Source: Streptomyces sp. 71268 (lineage in GTDB: Bacteria; Actinomycetota; Actinomycetes; Streptomycetales; Streptomycetaceae). Taken from it: a DNA stretch of 64,000 nt. A program made the position numbers and the translations under genes. The DNA lies in NCBI RefSeq assembly GCF_029392895.1, contig NZ_CP114200.1, forward strand, positions 2,201,001 through 2,265,000, written 5' to 3'. The notes under the pieces are model-generated. The model saw only the letters and a list, made by a program, of their open reading frames with translations. It searched no databases and was not told where the DNA came from. The number at the start of each line of letters is the position of its first letter. The stretch's first letter is position 1. This document shows positions 35,670-48,862 of the stretch, piece after piece.

Positions 35670-37313
35670 ATGACCCAGCCCCCTCCCCGGCCTCCGGGCC
35701 CGCCGCCGAACCAGCCGCCCCCGGGCGGCTACGGCTACCCGCCCCCGCCGCCAGGTGGCGGCCCTTCGGTGGCCACGGGCGGCACCGCGCCGCCCTATCC
35801 CGGTGGCGGCGCGGCCTTCGGCCAGCCGGTACCCGGCGGGTCGGGCGGACCGGCCGGCCCCGGCGTTCCGCCTGGCAGCGACCCTGCCACGGGGTCGGGG
35901 ACGGGGCCCGGAGCGGGCCCGCCTCCGGGGCGCGGCAACCGTCGCCGGCGCGGGAACCGCACCCCGGCGCGTACTCCGGCGGTGGTCGCCGCGGTGATCG
36001 TGGTGGCGCTCGCGCTGGCCGGTGGCGCCTGGCTCATCGCCTCGGGCGACGACTCGTCCGGCGGTTCTTCCGGCGGTTCGGGCGAGAAGGAGCCGCCCGA
36101 GGCCCGCATTCTCCACGAGATTCCGACCCCGAAGATAGGAAAAGACCCGATCAACGTGGAGGGCATGTGGACGACCGACCGTAATTTCGTGAAGGCGGGC
36201 GTCGAGAAGGTCACCGGATATCCACTCGACGGCGGTTCGGCGCAATGGGAAATACCCCTCGGCGGCGAGATTTGCTGGACAACTCCGCATATCAGCGCGG
36301 ACGGTCTCACACCGGTGTTGTTTCGCGACTCGGACGCTGACAACCCGGTGTGCACCCAGGTCGGGCTGCTCGACCTCCGCAAGGGCGAGCTGCGCTGGCA
36401 GCACGAGGTCGCCAACGAGTACGGGTCGCGGGTGATGTTCGACGAGGTGACCATGGGCGGCGGCACCATCGCGGCCGGCAGCTCCGACGGCGGCGCGGCC
36501 TGGTCGGTGGACGGCACGGCGCTGTGGAAGCCGGAGGAGGACGCGGAGTGCCGCGACGTCGGCTACGGCGGCGGCGCCAGGCTCGTCGCGGTGCGGCACT
36601 GCGGGGACGTCTCAAGCCCCGCCGTCGACGTGCAAAGCGTCGATCCGAAGACGCGGAAGGCGACGTCGACGTACGAGCTGCCGGCCGGCATCGAGTACCT
36701 GCACGTGGTCTCGACCGACCCGCTCGTCATCGCCGTCGAGGACGAGAAGAAGCGGTCGACCGGCGTCACCGACCTGGTGGCCGTCGACGACAGCGCGGCC
36801 CGGGGCACCAAACGCGGCGCGATCGAGGTGGGTGAGGACACGTACACCCTGGACTGCCAGCCATCGGTGGTGGAGAGCTGCACGGAAGTGGCGGTCAGCA
36901 AGGAGCGCGACGCGGTCTTCCTCGGCACGGAGCAGAACGTGGACGCGGCGACGATGAACGAGATCGTCGCCCTCGACCTGGCCACCGGCGAGGAGGCCGG
37001 CCGCACGCCCGGCTCCGTGGACGCCAACCTGCGCGTCCTGGGCCTGGACGAGAAGGGCGCGGTCCTCGCGTACCAGGAGACGACGTTGGGCGGCGCCGGC
37101 GGCGCCGTGTGGCGCGTCGATCCGCGCACCCACGCCAAGACGCGGGTGCTGCGCGGCGGCCCGGCCGGCCGGGACACCGAGGCGTCCTTCGAGGCCGGTG
37201 GGCAGGTGCGCTACGCGCGTGGACGCCTGTACCTGGGCCAGAAGCTGATCAGCGCGCCCGACGAGCCGACCGAGAAGAACGGCCCGCTGGCGATCGTGAT
37301 CGGCACGAGGTAG
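35670..37313 (+). CDS. Membrane-anchored PQQ-like beta-propeller protein
   Basis: A 547-residue protein. A proline/glycine-rich cytoplasmic N-terminus (1-100) and a basic RRRR stop precede a single transmembrane helix (about 103-124). A Ser/Gly linker leads to an extracytoplasmic beta-propeller of PQQ-like repeats (LLDLRKGELRWQHEV, AAWSVDGTALW, VALDLATGEE). Such proteins are abundant in Streptomyces, often near Ser/Thr kinases; no enzymatic residues are evident, so a sensory or scaffold role is likely. GAGGG lies upstream of the ATG. It converges with gatB. Confidence 0.82.
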   Translation: MTQPPPRPPGPPPNQPPPGGYGYPPPPPGGGPSVATGGTAPPYPGGGAAFGQPVPGGSGGPAGPGVPPGSDPATGSGTGPGAGPPPGRGNRRRRGNRTPARTPAVVAAVIVVALALAGGAWLIASGDDSSGGSSGGSGEKEPPEARILHEIPTPKIGKDPINVEGMWTTDRNFVKAGVEKVTGYPLDGGSAQWEIPLGGEICWTTPHISADGLTPVLFRDSDADNPVCTQVGLLDLRKGELRWQHEVANEYGSRVMFDEVTMGGGTIAAGSSDGGAAWSVDGTALWKPEEDAECRDVGYGGGARLVAVRHCGDVSSPAVDVQSVDPKTRKATSTYELPAGIEYLHVVSTDPLVIAVEDEKKRSTGVTDLVAVDDSAARGTKRGAIEVGEDTYTLDCQPSVVESCTEVAVSKERDAVFLGTEQNVDAATMNEIVALDLATGEEAGRTPGSVDANLRVLGLDEKGAVLAYQETTLGGAGGAVWRVDPRTHAKTRVLRGGPAGRDTEASFEAGGQVRYARGRLYLGQKLISAPDEPTEKNGPLAIVIGTR

Positions 37314-37409
37314 CCCGAGCGGGCGGGCGTCGGGACGGAGCGCCCGGCCGCCCGCTCGCCGACCGCCCCGCCGGCCCGGCCGCGCACCGGCCCGGCCGCG
37401 CACACGCGT

Positions 37410-37442
37410 CGGCGGCGGGCCCCCACCGGGGACCCGCCGCCG
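37410..37442. terminator. Bidirectional hairpin between the propeller gene and gatB
   Basis: CGGCGGCGGG (37410-37419) pairs with CCCGCCGCCG (37433-37442), and an inner CCCC/GGGG extends the stem. It lies between two convergent stop codons (37313 and 37492). There is no U-tract. Confidence 0.7.
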
Positions 37443-37491
37443 TCGTCACCTCCGGAAGCCGCGCGGCCCGGGGCCGCGCCGCGCCGGTTCG

Positions 37492-39000
37492 CTACTCGGT
37501 GACGCCGAGCCGCTCCAGGATCAGCTCGCGCACCCGGGCCGCGTCGGCCTGGCCGCGCGTGGCCTTCATGACCGCGCCGACCAGCGCGCCCGCGGCGGCC
37601 ACCTTGCCGCCACGGATCTTGTCCGCGATGGCCGGGTTGCCGGCGATGGCCTCGTCCACGGCGGTGCCGAGCGCGCCCTCGTCCGAGACGACCTTCAGGC
37701 CGCGCTTGTCCACCACCGCGTCGGGGTCGCCCTCGCCCGCGAGGACGCCCTCGATGACCTGGCGGGCCAGCTTGTCGTTGAGCGCCCCCTCGGCGACCAG
37801 CGCCGCGACCCGCGCGACCTGGGCCGGGGTGATGGGCAGCGCGGTGGGGTCGATGCCCTCCTCGTTGGCGCGCCGGGCCAGCTCACCCATCCACCACTTG
37901 CGGGCCGACGCCGCGTCGGCGCCCGCCTCGATGGTGGCGGTGATCAGGTCGATGACGCCCGCGTTGAGGACCGACTGCATCTCGTGCTCGGAGATGCCCC
38001 ACTCCTCGCGCAACCGGTTGCGCCGCACCCGCGGCAGCTCCGGCAGCCCCGCGCGCAGCTCCTCGACCCACTCCCGGGACGGCGCCACCGGCACCAGGTC
38101 GGGCTCGGGGAAGTACCGGTAGTCCTCGGCCTCCTCCTTGATCCGGCCCGAGGTGGTGGACCCGTCCTCCTCGTGGAAGTGCCGGGTCTCCTGGAGGATC
38201 GTGCCGCCCGCGCCGAGCACGGCCGCGTGCCGCTGGATCTCGAAGCGCGCGGCCCGCTCGACGGAGCGCAGCGAGTTGACGTTCTTCGTCTCCGAGCGCG
38301 TGCCGAACTTCTCGGCGCCCTTCGGGCGCAGCGAGAGGTTGACGTCGCAGCGCATCTGGCCCATCTCCATGCGGGCCTCGGAGACGCCGAGCGCCTTGAT
38401 CAGCTCGCGCAGCTCGGCGACGTACGCCTTGGCGACCTCCGGCGCGCGCTCCCCCGCCCCGACGATCGGCTTGGTGACGATCTCGATGAGCGGGATGCCG
38501 GCGCGGTTGTAGTCCAGGAGGGAGTGCGAGGCGCCGTGGATGCGACCGGTGGCGCCCCCCACGTGGGTGGACTTGCCGGTGTCCTCCTCCATGTGGGCGC
38601 GCTCGATCTCGACGCGGAAGACCTCCCCGTCCTCCAGTTGGACGTCCAGGTAGCCGTTGAAGGCGATCGGCTCGTCGTACTGCGAGGTCTGGAAGTTCTT
38701 CGGCATGTCCGGATAGAAGTAGTTCTTCCGGGCGAAGCGGCACCACTCGGCGATCTCGCAGTGCAGCGCGAGGCCGATCTTGACGGCGGACTCGACGCCG
38801 ACGGCGTTGACCACCGGCAGCGAGCCGGGCATGCCGAGACAGGTGGGACAGGTCTGCGAGTTCGGCTCGGCGCCCAGGGCGGTCGAGCACCCGCAGAACA
38901 TCTTGGTCTTGGTGCCGAGTTCCACGTGCACCTCAAGCCCCATGACGGGCTCGTAGGTGGCCAGCGCGTCCTCGTACGACACCAGTTCAGTGACGGTCAC
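37492..39000 (-). CDS. gatB: Asp-tRNA(Asn)/Glu-tRNA(Gln) amidotransferase subunit B
   Basis: A 502-residue subunit that phosphorylates misacylated Glu-tRNA(Gln) or Asp-tRNA(Asn) and receives ammonia from GatA. The GatB block [13 protein letters not shown] and zinc cysteines C36, C38, C51 and C54 are present; the tRNA-binding YqeY-like tail is complete ([20 protein letters not shown]). GTG start at 39000 follows GAGGG. The gene is last in the gatC-gatA-(small membrane protein)-gatB set; no glnS is visible in the window, consistent with use of the indirect pathway in actinomycetes. Confidence 0.98.
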   Translation of the reverse strand: MTVTELVSYEDALATYEPVMGLEVHVELGTKTKMFCGCSTALGAEPNSQTCPTCLGMPGSLPVVNAVGVESAVKIGLALHCEIAEWCRFARKNYFYPDMPKNFQTSQYDEPIAFNGYLDVQLEDGEVFRVEIERAHMEEDTGKSTHVGGATGRIHGASHSLLDYNRAGIPLIEIVTKPIVGAGERAPEVAKAYVAELRELIKALGVSEARMEMGQMRCDVNLSLRPKGAEKFGTRSETKNVNSLRSVERAARFEIQRHAAVLGAGGTILQETRHFHEEDGSTTSGRIKEEAEDYRYFPEPDLVPVAPSREWVEELRAGLPELPRVRRNRLREEWGISEHEMQSVLNAGVIDLITATIEAGADAASARKWWMGELARRANEEGIDPTALPITPAQVARVAALVAEGALNDKLARQVIEGVLAGEGDPDAVVDKRGLKVVSDEGALGTAVDEAIAGNPAIADKIRGGKVAAAGALVGAVMKATRGQADAARVRELILERLGVTE

Positions 39001-39015
39001 GGAAAACTAACCCTC

Positions 39016-39258
39016 TCAGCCCAGCAGAACGTCGTCGTCGCCGAGCCGCTTGAGCTCACGGAGGAGCAGCGCGACACCCGTGGCGATGGCCGCGGCGGAC
39101 ACCGCGGCGTCCAGGAGTTGCAACGTGTCGTTCTCGTGCCGGGCCTTCTTGCCCTGCTTGATGACGCTCACTACGCCAAACAGGGAGGTGCCGATGGAAA
39201 GGTAGAGGCCGGGCTTCGACTTCTTGAACCCCTTGGCCTTCTCAAGCTTGCCACTCAC
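39016..39258 (-). CDS. Small conserved membrane protein between gatA and gatB
   Basis: An 80-residue protein. A basic Lys-rich N-terminus (KLEKAKGFKKSKPG) precedes a hydrophobic segment (YLSIGTSLFGVVSVI), a charged middle, and a second hydrophobic segment (AAVSAAAIATGVALLL) before an acidic tail. The GTG at 39258 has GAGGAG upstream. It lies 15 bp before gatB and is probably co-transcribed with it. Function unknown; synteny with gat genes suggests a conserved Streptomyces neighbour rather than a Gat subunit. Confidence 0.8.
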   Translation of the reverse strand: MSGKLEKAKGFKKSKPGLYLSIGTSLFGVVSVIKQGKKARHENDTLQLLDAAVSAAAIATGVALLLRELKRLGDDDVLLG

Positions 39259-39361
39259 AGGCTGCTCCTCTTCGCTTCCTTACCCGCACGGTGCAGCGGG
39301 GCGGATGTCGTCGTCGGGTGCGCTCCGGCGGCCGTACGCGTGACGCTCGTACAGACGGCGT

Positions 39362-40864
39362 TCACAGGGCCGGTGCCTCCTCCAGCAAGTGGTGGCCCCA
39401 GCGGTCGACGAACGCCGCCTCGACCGCCGCGCCTACCCGGTACAGCCGGTCGTCAGCCATCGCGGGGGCGGTGATCTGCAGACCCACCGGCAGCCCGTCC
39501 TCGGGGGCCAGGCCGCACGGCAGCGACATCGCCGCGTTCCCCGCCAGGTTGGAGGGGATGGTGCACAGGTCGGCAAGGTACATCGCCAGCGGGTCGTCCG
39601 CGCGCTCACCGATCGGGAAGGCCGTGGTCGGCGTGGTCGGCGAGACCAGCACGTCCACCGACGCGAAGGCCCGCTCGAAGTCGCGCGTGATGAGCGTGCG
39701 GACCTTCTGCGCGGAGCCGTAGTACGCGTCGTAGTAGCCGGAGGACAGGGCGTACGTGCCAAGCATGATCCGCCGCTTGACCTCGTCGCCGAAGCCCGCC
39801 TCGCGGGTCAGCGCGGTGACGTCCTCGGCCGAACGGGTGCCGTCGTCGCCGACGCGCAGCCCGTAGCGCATGGCGTCGAAGCGGGCCAGGTTGGAGGAGC
39901 ACTCGGACGGCGCGATCAGGTAGTACGCGGCCAGCGCCCGGTCGAAGGACGGGCAGGAGACCTCGACGACCTCGGCCCCGAGTTCGCGCAGCAGCTCGAC
40001 GGACTCGTTGAACCGCTGCATCACCCCGGCCTGGTAGCCCTCGCCGCTGAACTCCTTCACGACGCCGACGCGCAGGCCCGCCACGTTGCCCTCGCGCGCC
40101 GCCGCCACCACCGAGGGCACCGGCGCGTCGATCGAGGTGGAGTCGAGCGGGTCGTGCCCGGCGATGGCCTCGTGCAGCAGCGCCGCGTCGAGGACGGTGC
40201 GCGCGCAGGGCCCGCCCTGGTCGAGCGAGGAGGAGAAGGCGACCATGCCGTACCGCGAGACGGCGCCGTAGGTCGGCTTGACGCCCACCGTGCCGGTCAC
40301 GGCGGCGGGCTGGCGGATCGAGCCGCCGGTGTCCGTGCCGATCGCCAGCGGGGCCTGGTACGAGGCGAGCGCGGCCGACGAGCCGCCGCCGGAGCCACCC
40401 GGAATGCGGGTCAGGTCCCACGGGTTGCCGGTCGGCCCGTACGCGCTGTTCTCGGTGGAGGAGCCCATGGCGAACTCGTCCATGTTGGTCTTGCCGAGGA
40501 TGACCACGTCGGCGGCCTTCAGTCGCTGGGTCAGCGTCGCGTCGTACGGCGGGATCCAGCCCTCAAGGATCTTGGAACCGACGGTGGTCGGCACGCCCTT
40601 GGTGGTGAAGATGTCCTTCAGCGCCAGCGGGACGCCCGCGAGGGGGCCCAGCTCCTCGCCGCGGGCGCGCTTGTCGTCCACGGCGCGGGCCTGCGCGAGC
40701 GCGCCCTCGCGGTCGACGTGCAGGAAGGCGTGCACCTTCTCGTCGACGGCGGCGATCCGGTCGAGGTGCGCCTCGGTCACCTGGACCGCGGTCACCTCGC
40801 CGGCGGCGATCCTGGCGGCGGTCTCGGCCGCCGTGAGCCTGGTCAGATCGGTGGTACCCGACAC
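39362..40864 (-). CDS. gatA: Asp-tRNA(Asn)/Glu-tRNA(Gln) amidotransferase subunit A
   Basis: A 500-residue amidase-signature enzyme that releases ammonia from glutamine or asparagine for GatB. The Ser-cisSer-Lys triad is intact: K83 (ALKDIF), S158 (IPGGSGGGS) and S182 ([11 protein letters not shown]). GTG at 40864 was preferred because GGAGG lies 10 nt before it; a second GTG at 40873 overlaps the gatC stop (GTGA) and would also give a coupled start with two extra Thr. Downstream is the small membrane protein, then gatB. Confidence 0.98.
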   Translation of the reverse strand: MSGTTDLTRLTAAETAARIAAGEVTAVQVTEAHLDRIAAVDEKVHAFLHVDREGALAQARAVDDKRARGEELGPLAGVPLALKDIFTTKGVPTTVGSKILEGWIPPYDATLTQRLKAADVVILGKTNMDEFAMGSSTENSAYGPTGNPWDLTRIPGGSGGGSSAALASYQAPLAIGTDTGGSIRQPAAVTGTVGVKPTYGAVSRYGMVAFSSSLDQGGPCARTVLDAALLHEAIAGHDPLDSTSIDAPVPSVVAAAREGNVAGLRVGVVKEFSGEGYQAGVMQRFNESVELLRELGAEVVEVSCPSFDRALAAYYLIAPSECSSNLARFDAMRYGLRVGDDGTRSAEDVTALTREAGFGDEVKRRIMLGTYALSSGYYDAYYGSAQKVRTLITRDFERAFASVDVLVSPTTPTTAFPIGERADDPLAMYLADLCTIPSNLAGNAAMSLPCGLAPEDGLPVGLQITAPAMADDRLYRVGAAVEAAFVDRWGHHLLEEAPAL

Positions 40865-40869
40865 GGTGG

Positions 40870-41166
40870 TCACTCCTCCCCCAGAATCTGCGGAACCTTG
40901 AAACGCTGCTGCTCCTGGGCCGGGGCGCCGGACAGCGCCTCCTGCGGGGTCAGCGACGGGCGGACCTCGTCCGGCCGCATGACGTTGGTCAGCGGCAGCG
41001 GGTGGGAGGTCGGGGGGACGTCCTCGGTGGCGACATCGGAAACGCGGGCGACCGCGCCGATGATCACGTCGAGCTGTTCGGCGAAGTGGTCGAGCTCTTC
41101 GTCCTTCAGCTCCAGACGCGACAGCCGAGCGAGGTGGGCGACCTCCTCGCGCGTGATGCCAGGCAT
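40870..41166 (-). CDS. gatC: Asp-tRNA(Asn)/Glu-tRNA(Gln) amidotransferase subunit C
   Basis: A 98-residue subunit that holds GatA and GatB together. The helical N-terminus [21 protein letters not shown] and the extended [20 protein letters not shown] segment are classical. ATG at 41166. It is the first gene of the gat operon, and its stop is next to or overlaps the gatA start, so translation is coupled. Confidence 0.97.
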   Translation of the reverse strand: MPGITREEVAHLARLSRLELKDEELDHFAEQLDVIIGAVARVSDVATEDVPPTSHPLPLTNVMRPDEVRPSLTPQEALSGAPAQEQQRFKVPQILGEE

Positions 41167-41710
41167 GCAGCGATCCTCTGGGTTCTTGGCTTGGGTTCGG
41201 GCTGGACTGTGGGTGAACGGGCTGGGTTCCTGAGCGTGGACCCGGGCGCCGCGTGACCGGAACCGGCCCGTGCGCCGGGTCGTGACGCGCGCCCAATCCT
41301 ATGCGCCACGGACAGCACCCGACGAAGGGCTTATCCGACGACCCCCCGCACGGACGCCAACCGGCCCGCCTCAGGCCACCGCGCTCGCAACCACGAGCGG
41401 GACCGGGGGCGGCGCGGTGGAGCGATCGCTCGGGGCGTCGGGGGGCGCGGGGCAGGTCGCGGGGCCGTGGGTACGGGGGCGCGGGTACAGGGCGTCCCGG
41501 TGGCGGGATTACGCCGCCGCGCCGCCCGTGCGCGGTTTCCTCCTGGTGCCCTGGGCACCAAAAAGTGCGTTCTTCCACGTCAGGACCGTCCGTCCCTACG
41601 GTGTGCGAGGCGTCGGCCACCGCCGACGACCACCGCCCCTCCCCCTTGCCCCCTTGCCCCCTTGTCCCTGCCCCCGCACGCGCCACCGCGACTGAACCGC
41701 TGGGAGTCCC
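41167..41710. other. Divergent gatC / VOC gap
   Basis: This 544-base gap must hold the gat operon promoter and the VOC gene promoter. The sequence around 41555-41600 is A/T-richer (CACCAAAAAGTGCGTTC) and is the likeliest promoter zone. Three direct copies of CCCCCTTG lie at 41641-41664. No gene, RNA or strong dyad is recognised. Confidence 0.4.
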
Positions 41711-42088
41711 ATGACCATCCTCAAGACGTACGCCCGCCTGTGGACCGACAGCCTGGACGACGCGCTGCCGCTGCTGCGCGAGTTGACGGGGGCCGAGCCC
41801 GACCTGCGGTTGGGGTTCGAGGCCGTCGAGCTGGCGGCCGTCGGCGACTTCCTCGTCATCGCCGGACCGGCCGACGAACGGGCCAAGTACGCGCACGCCT
41901 CCGCCACCGTCGTCGTCGCCGACCTCGACGCGTGCCAGGCCACGCTCACGGCCGCGGGCGCCACCCTCACCACGCCCCTGGCCTCGGGGCCGACCGGCCG
42001 CTTCCTCTACGCACGCCACGCCGACGGGGCCGAGGTCGAGTACGTCGAGTGGGTCCCGGAGCTGGTCCAGCGGATCATCCGCCCGTAA
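41711..42088 (+). CDS. VOC (glyoxalase/bleomycin-resistance fold) protein
   Basis: A 125-residue single-domain protein with the paired beta-alpha-beta-beta-beta pattern of the VOC superfamily ([58 protein letters not shown]). It may bind a metal or a small toxic ligand; the terminal Glu of EYVEW matches a usual metal position. GGGAG lies just before the ATG. It stands alone, between the gat genes and the RmdB-like gene. Confidence 0.8.
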   Translation: MTILKTYARLWTDSLDDALPLLRELTGAEPDLRLGFEAVELAAVGDFLVIAGPADERAKYAHASATVVVADLDACQATLTAAGATLTTPLASGPTGRFLYARHADGAEVEYVEWVPELVQRIIRP

Positions 42089-42118
42089 CCCCCTCCACCC
42101 GCCTTCCTCCGCTCCCCC

Positions 42119-42179
42119 GCCCCGGACCGGCTCGGCTCGGCTGAGCCTGCCGCCCGGCTTGGCTCAGCCCGGTCCGGGG
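42119..42179. terminator. Hairpin between convergent VOC and rmdB-like genes
   Basis: Long interrupted inverted repeat: CCCCGGACCGG near 42119-42130 pairs with CCGGTCCGGGG near 42168-42178, and GGCTGAGCC pairs with GGCTCAGCC inside. It lies between two convergent stop codons (42088 and 42255) and could end both transcripts. Confidence 0.6.
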
Positions 42180-42254
42180 GGGGTGAGGGGCGGCGTGCGG
42201 CAGGCCCGCTACCTCAGGCAAAACGTTGCGGCAGCCGGCTGGCGCGGGCGGGGA

Positions 42255-44414
42255 CTAGGTCACCGGCTGGTCCGCCTCCTTGCCCACCGACGCGGCCGGG
42301 GTCTTCTGTTCGGTCGACGCCGCCGGCACCGAGGGCTCGGCCGACGCCTGGAGGGCCTGGCCGCGTTCGACCTCCCGGTGCCAACCGCTCTTGCCACGGA
42401 GCTTGAGCCAGGCCGTCGTCTCCTCCGGCGGCATCGCCGCGGCCACGAGCCAGCCCTGCACCGCGTCGCAGCCCAGGTCGCGCAGCCGCTCCCAGGTCTC
42501 GTCGTCCTCCACGCCCTCCGCGACGACCAGCAGCCCCAGCGAGTGCGCCAGGTCGAGGGTGCAGCGGACGATCTCCGCGTCCTCGTTGTCCACTACCAGG
42601 CGGGCCACGAACGACCGGTCGATCTTCAGCTCGCTCACCGGCAGGCGGCGCAGGTGCACCAGCGAGGAGTAGCCGGTGCCGAAGTCGTCCAGCGACATCT
42701 TGACGCCGTGCCCGGTCAGGCCCGCCATCGTGTCGGCGGCCCGCTGCGGGTCCTCCAGCAGGACGTGCTCGGTTATCTCCAGTTGCAGCGCGCCGGGCGG
42801 TACGCCGTGTCGCGCCAGGCGCGCGGCGACCGCGCCCGCGAAGCCGGGGGTGTGCACGTCGCGCGGCGAGACGTTCACGGCGACCGGCACGTCGAGGCCG
42901 GCGGCACGCCACTGGGCGACCTGGCCGAGCGCGGTCTCCAACACGTACTCCGTCAGCTTGGGCATCAGGCCCGAGCTCTCGGCCATGGCGATGAACTCGT
43001 CCGGCGGCACCTTGCCCCGGTCCGGGTGCACCCAGCGCACCAGCGCCTCGAGGCCGGCGACGTGCCCGTCGAAGCCGACCTTGGGCTGGTAGTGCAGTTC
43101 CACGTCGCCCGCGTCCAGGGCGCGGCGCAGGTCGCCGAGGAGGCCGAGTCGGTCGGGCGTGTTGCCGTCCCGGCGCGCCTCGTAGACCTCGGTGCCGCTG
43201 CGGTCCCGCTTGGCCTGGTACATGGCGACGTCCGCGCGGCGCAGCAGGCCCTCCGCGTCGATCGCGTGGTCGGGGAAGACGGCGACCCCGGCGCTGGCCT
43301 CCAGGACCAGCGTGAGCCCGTCGAGGTCGAGGGGCGAGCCGAGGGCGGCGATGAGCGAGCGGGCGGCGCGCTGAGCGCTGGTCAGGGAGTCGGCGGTGGG
43401 CAGCAGTACGGCGAACTCGTCACCGCCGAGCCGGGCCACCTCGGCGCCACGCGGCAGCGCCAGCCGCAGCCGTTCGGCGATCTGCAACAGCAGCCGGTCG
43501 CCGGCGAGGTGGCCGAGGGTGTCGTTGACGGAGCGGAACCGGTCCAGGTCGATGAGGACGAGGGCCGAGCGGGTGCCGGCCCGCTCGGCCTCGTCCAGCG
43601 CCGACCAGGTGCGCTCCAGCAGCCACTGACGGTTGGGCAGCCCGGTCAGCGGGTCGCGGAGTTGTTCCTCGGCGCGGACCCGGGCGATCCACAGCGTGGA
43701 GTCGAGGGCTATCAGCGGCACCGCGAACAGCGGGAGCAGCATCGGGGTGTGCACGCCGACGACGACGATGAGCGGGGCGATGCCCAGGAGGGCGATGCCG
43801 ACCAGCGCCTGGCGGACGATGGCGGTGCGCACGACGGTGCGCAGGCCGCCGCCGCGCGGCGCCATCGTGTACCAGAGCAGGGCCCGGGTCACCAGCAGGT
43901 AGGCGAAGGCGACCAGGGCGATGGGCGGGATGACGTACAGGTTCCACGCGTCGGGCTGCCAGGGGTGCTCCACCGAGGGGATGGTGCCGAGTCCGGCGAG
44001 GGCCAGGCCCGCGGCGCCGATGCCGAGGATGTCCACGGCGCCGTGCAACAGGGCCTGGCGCCAGCGGTGTCGGCGGGCCGCGCCGACCAGCACGACCACG
44101 GCCAGGCTGATGACGACGGCGGGCAGCCAGCCGTACAGCAGCAGGGCGGCCAGGGTGAGGGCGGCGCCGGAGCCGGTGCCGCCCCACCAGCGGTCACGGC
44201 CGAGGGCCACCAGATGGCCGACGATCGCCCCGGTCAGCACGGCCAGCGACCAGCCGACGGTGCCGCTCGGGAAGAGCGCGGTGTCGGTCCGCAGCACGCG
44301 GAAGACGCCCACGCCCAGCGCGACGGCGGCCAGCGCGACGACCACGACCGGTAAACCGGGGAGAGCGTTCCGCCACAACCGCGACACTGGGGCGGCGCTG
44401 TCGGTCGGTTTCAT
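42255..44414 (-). CDS. rmdB: Membrane GGDEF-EAL protein (RmdB-like)
   Basis: A 719-residue cyclic-di-GMP enzyme: about eight membrane helices (20-260), a GGDEF domain with intact [10 protein letters not shown] (about 328), and an EAL domain with the intact motif LEALVRW (about 454), DDFGTGYSSL and VAEGVED. Both catalytic sites look functional, unlike the degenerate EAL of the CdgC-like protein at 14-17 kb. The position between gat genes and ligA matches S. coelicolor rmdB, reported as a phosphodiesterase controlling development. ATG 44414 follows GAGAGGGAC; an upstream extension to 44468 has no ribosome site. Confidence 0.88.
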   Translation of the reverse strand: MKPTDSAAPVSRLWRNALPGLPVVVVALAAVALGVGVFRVLRTDTALFPSGTVGWSLAVLTGAIVGHLVALGRDRWWGGTGSGAALTLAALLLYGWLPAVVISLAVVVLVGAARRHRWRQALLHGAVDILGIGAAGLALAGLGTIPSVEHPWQPDAWNLYVIPPIALVAFAYLLVTRALLWYTMAPRGGGLRTVVRTAIVRQALVGIALLGIAPLIVVVGVHTPMLLPLFAVPLIALDSTLWIARVRAEEQLRDPLTGLPNRQWLLERTWSALDEAERAGTRSALVLIDLDRFRSVNDTLGHLAGDRLLLQIAERLRLALPRGAEVARLGGDEFAVLLPTADSLTSAQRAARSLIAALGSPLDLDGLTLVLEASAGVAVFPDHAIDAEGLLRRADVAMYQAKRDRSGTEVYEARRDGNTPDRLGLLGDLRRALDAGDVELHYQPKVGFDGHVAGLEALVRWVHPDRGKVPPDEFIAMAESSGLMPKLTEYVLETALGQVAQWRAAGLDVPVAVNVSPRDVHTPGFAGAVAARLARHGVPPGALQLEITEHVLLEDPQRAADTMAGLTGHGVKMSLDDFGTGYSSLVHLRRLPVSELKIDRSFVARLVVDNEDAEIVRCTLDLAHSLGLLVVAEGVEDDETWERLRDLGCDAVQGWLVAAAMPPEETTAWLKLRGKSGWHREVERGQALQASAEPSVPAASTEQKTPAASVGKEADQPVT

Positions 44415-44609
44415 ACCCGTCCCTCTCACAGCCGGCGGTGCCCGCGCCACGGCAGGCGCACATCTCAACAGTAGGCCGCACTAGGCTACGGGGAGCAGCG
44501 ATCCACAGCGGTTGCCCGAATGCGCCCACGCTCTCCGTAACCATCCGATATGCGCTATGGGAGTGATGCCCGCCGACCCCGGCAGGGCCACCCCCAGAAC
44601 GTCTGTGAA

Positions 44610-47964
<3,355 letters not shown>

Positions 47965-48076
47965 ACTCACGCAGGAAGCGTACGAGGCGCGGGGCGCGGC
48001 GCCGTCGCCCCGTACCGGTACGGTGCGCGCCGTGGCCACCGGCCGGCTCGGCGCGCCCGCCCGGGCCCGGGTGGGG

Positions 48077-48766
48077 TCAGGCGCTGGGGCGGACCGACAG
48101 GTCGGTGATCTCCGCGTCGCGCGGCAGGTCCAGGGCGGTGAGCAGGGTGGTGGCCACCGACTCGGGGGTCATCCAGCGCTCCGGGTCGTACTCCTTGCCC
48201 TCCTGCTGGTGCACCTTGACCTGCATGGGCGTCGCGGTGCGGCCCGGGTAGACGGTGGTGACCCGGATGCCGTTGCCGCTCTCCTCCCAGCGCAGCGCGT
48301 CGGCCAGCGCCTTGAGGCCGTGCTTGCTGGCCGCGTACGCGCTCCACTGGGCGTTGGCGCGCAGCCCCGCGCCCGAGTTCACGAACACCACGTGCCCCTT
48401 GGCCAGCCGGAGCTGGGGCAGCAGCAGGCGGGTGAGTTCGGCCGGCGAGACGAGGTTGGCGGCCAGTTGCTGGTTCCACGCCTTGGGGGTGAGGTCACCG
48501 ACGTCGCCGAGTTCCACGACGCCGGCGATGTGCAGCAGCGAGTCGAGGCGTTCGGGCACCTGCTGGTGGCTGAGGGCCCAGGACAGTCGCTCCGGCTCCG
48601 CCAGGTCGCCGACGAGCGTCCTGGCCCCGGGGTAGCGCTCCGCCAACTGCTTCGCCCGCCCGGCGTCGCGCGCCAGCAACCACAGCTCGTCGCCGCGTGC
48701 GCACAGTCGCTCCGCGACGACGGTGCCGATGCCCGAGCCTGCTCCGGTGATCAGATGCGTACCCAT
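48077..48766 (-). CDS. SDR family oxidoreductase
   Basis: A 229-residue classical short-chain dehydrogenase. The cofactor motif TGAGSGIG (7-14), NAG-like HIAGVVE, catalytic S131, Y144 and K148 (VNSGAG ... YAASK) are all present. It probably reduces a carbonyl with NADPH (basic residues LARDAGR after beta-2 suggest NADP). It is 112 bp upstream of the MetE-like gene on the same strand; the substrate is unknown. Confidence 0.93.
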   Translation of the reverse strand: MGTHLITGAGSGIGTVVAERLCARGDELWLLARDAGRAKQLAERYPGARTLVGDLAEPERLSWALSHQQVPERLDSLLHIAGVVELGDVGDLTPKAWNQQLAANLVSPAELTRLLLPQLRLAKGHVVFVNSGAGLRANAQWSAYAASKHGLKALADALRWEESGNGIRVTTVYPGRTATPMQVKVHQQEGKEYDPERWMTPESVATTLLTALDLPRDAEITDLSVRPSA

Positions 48767-48862
48767 GCGGCGATCCTAACGACGGTTGCCGGGTGACCGG
48801 GGCGCCTGGGGGGGGGCGGGGCACCCCGGGGGACGGGGCGGGGCGCGGGCGGCCCGGGTGTG

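Noticed and set aside
40865..42019. Upstream extension of gatA to 42019
   Set aside because: It would cross gatC, the divergent gap and the VOC gene; gatA has a ribosome site at 40864.
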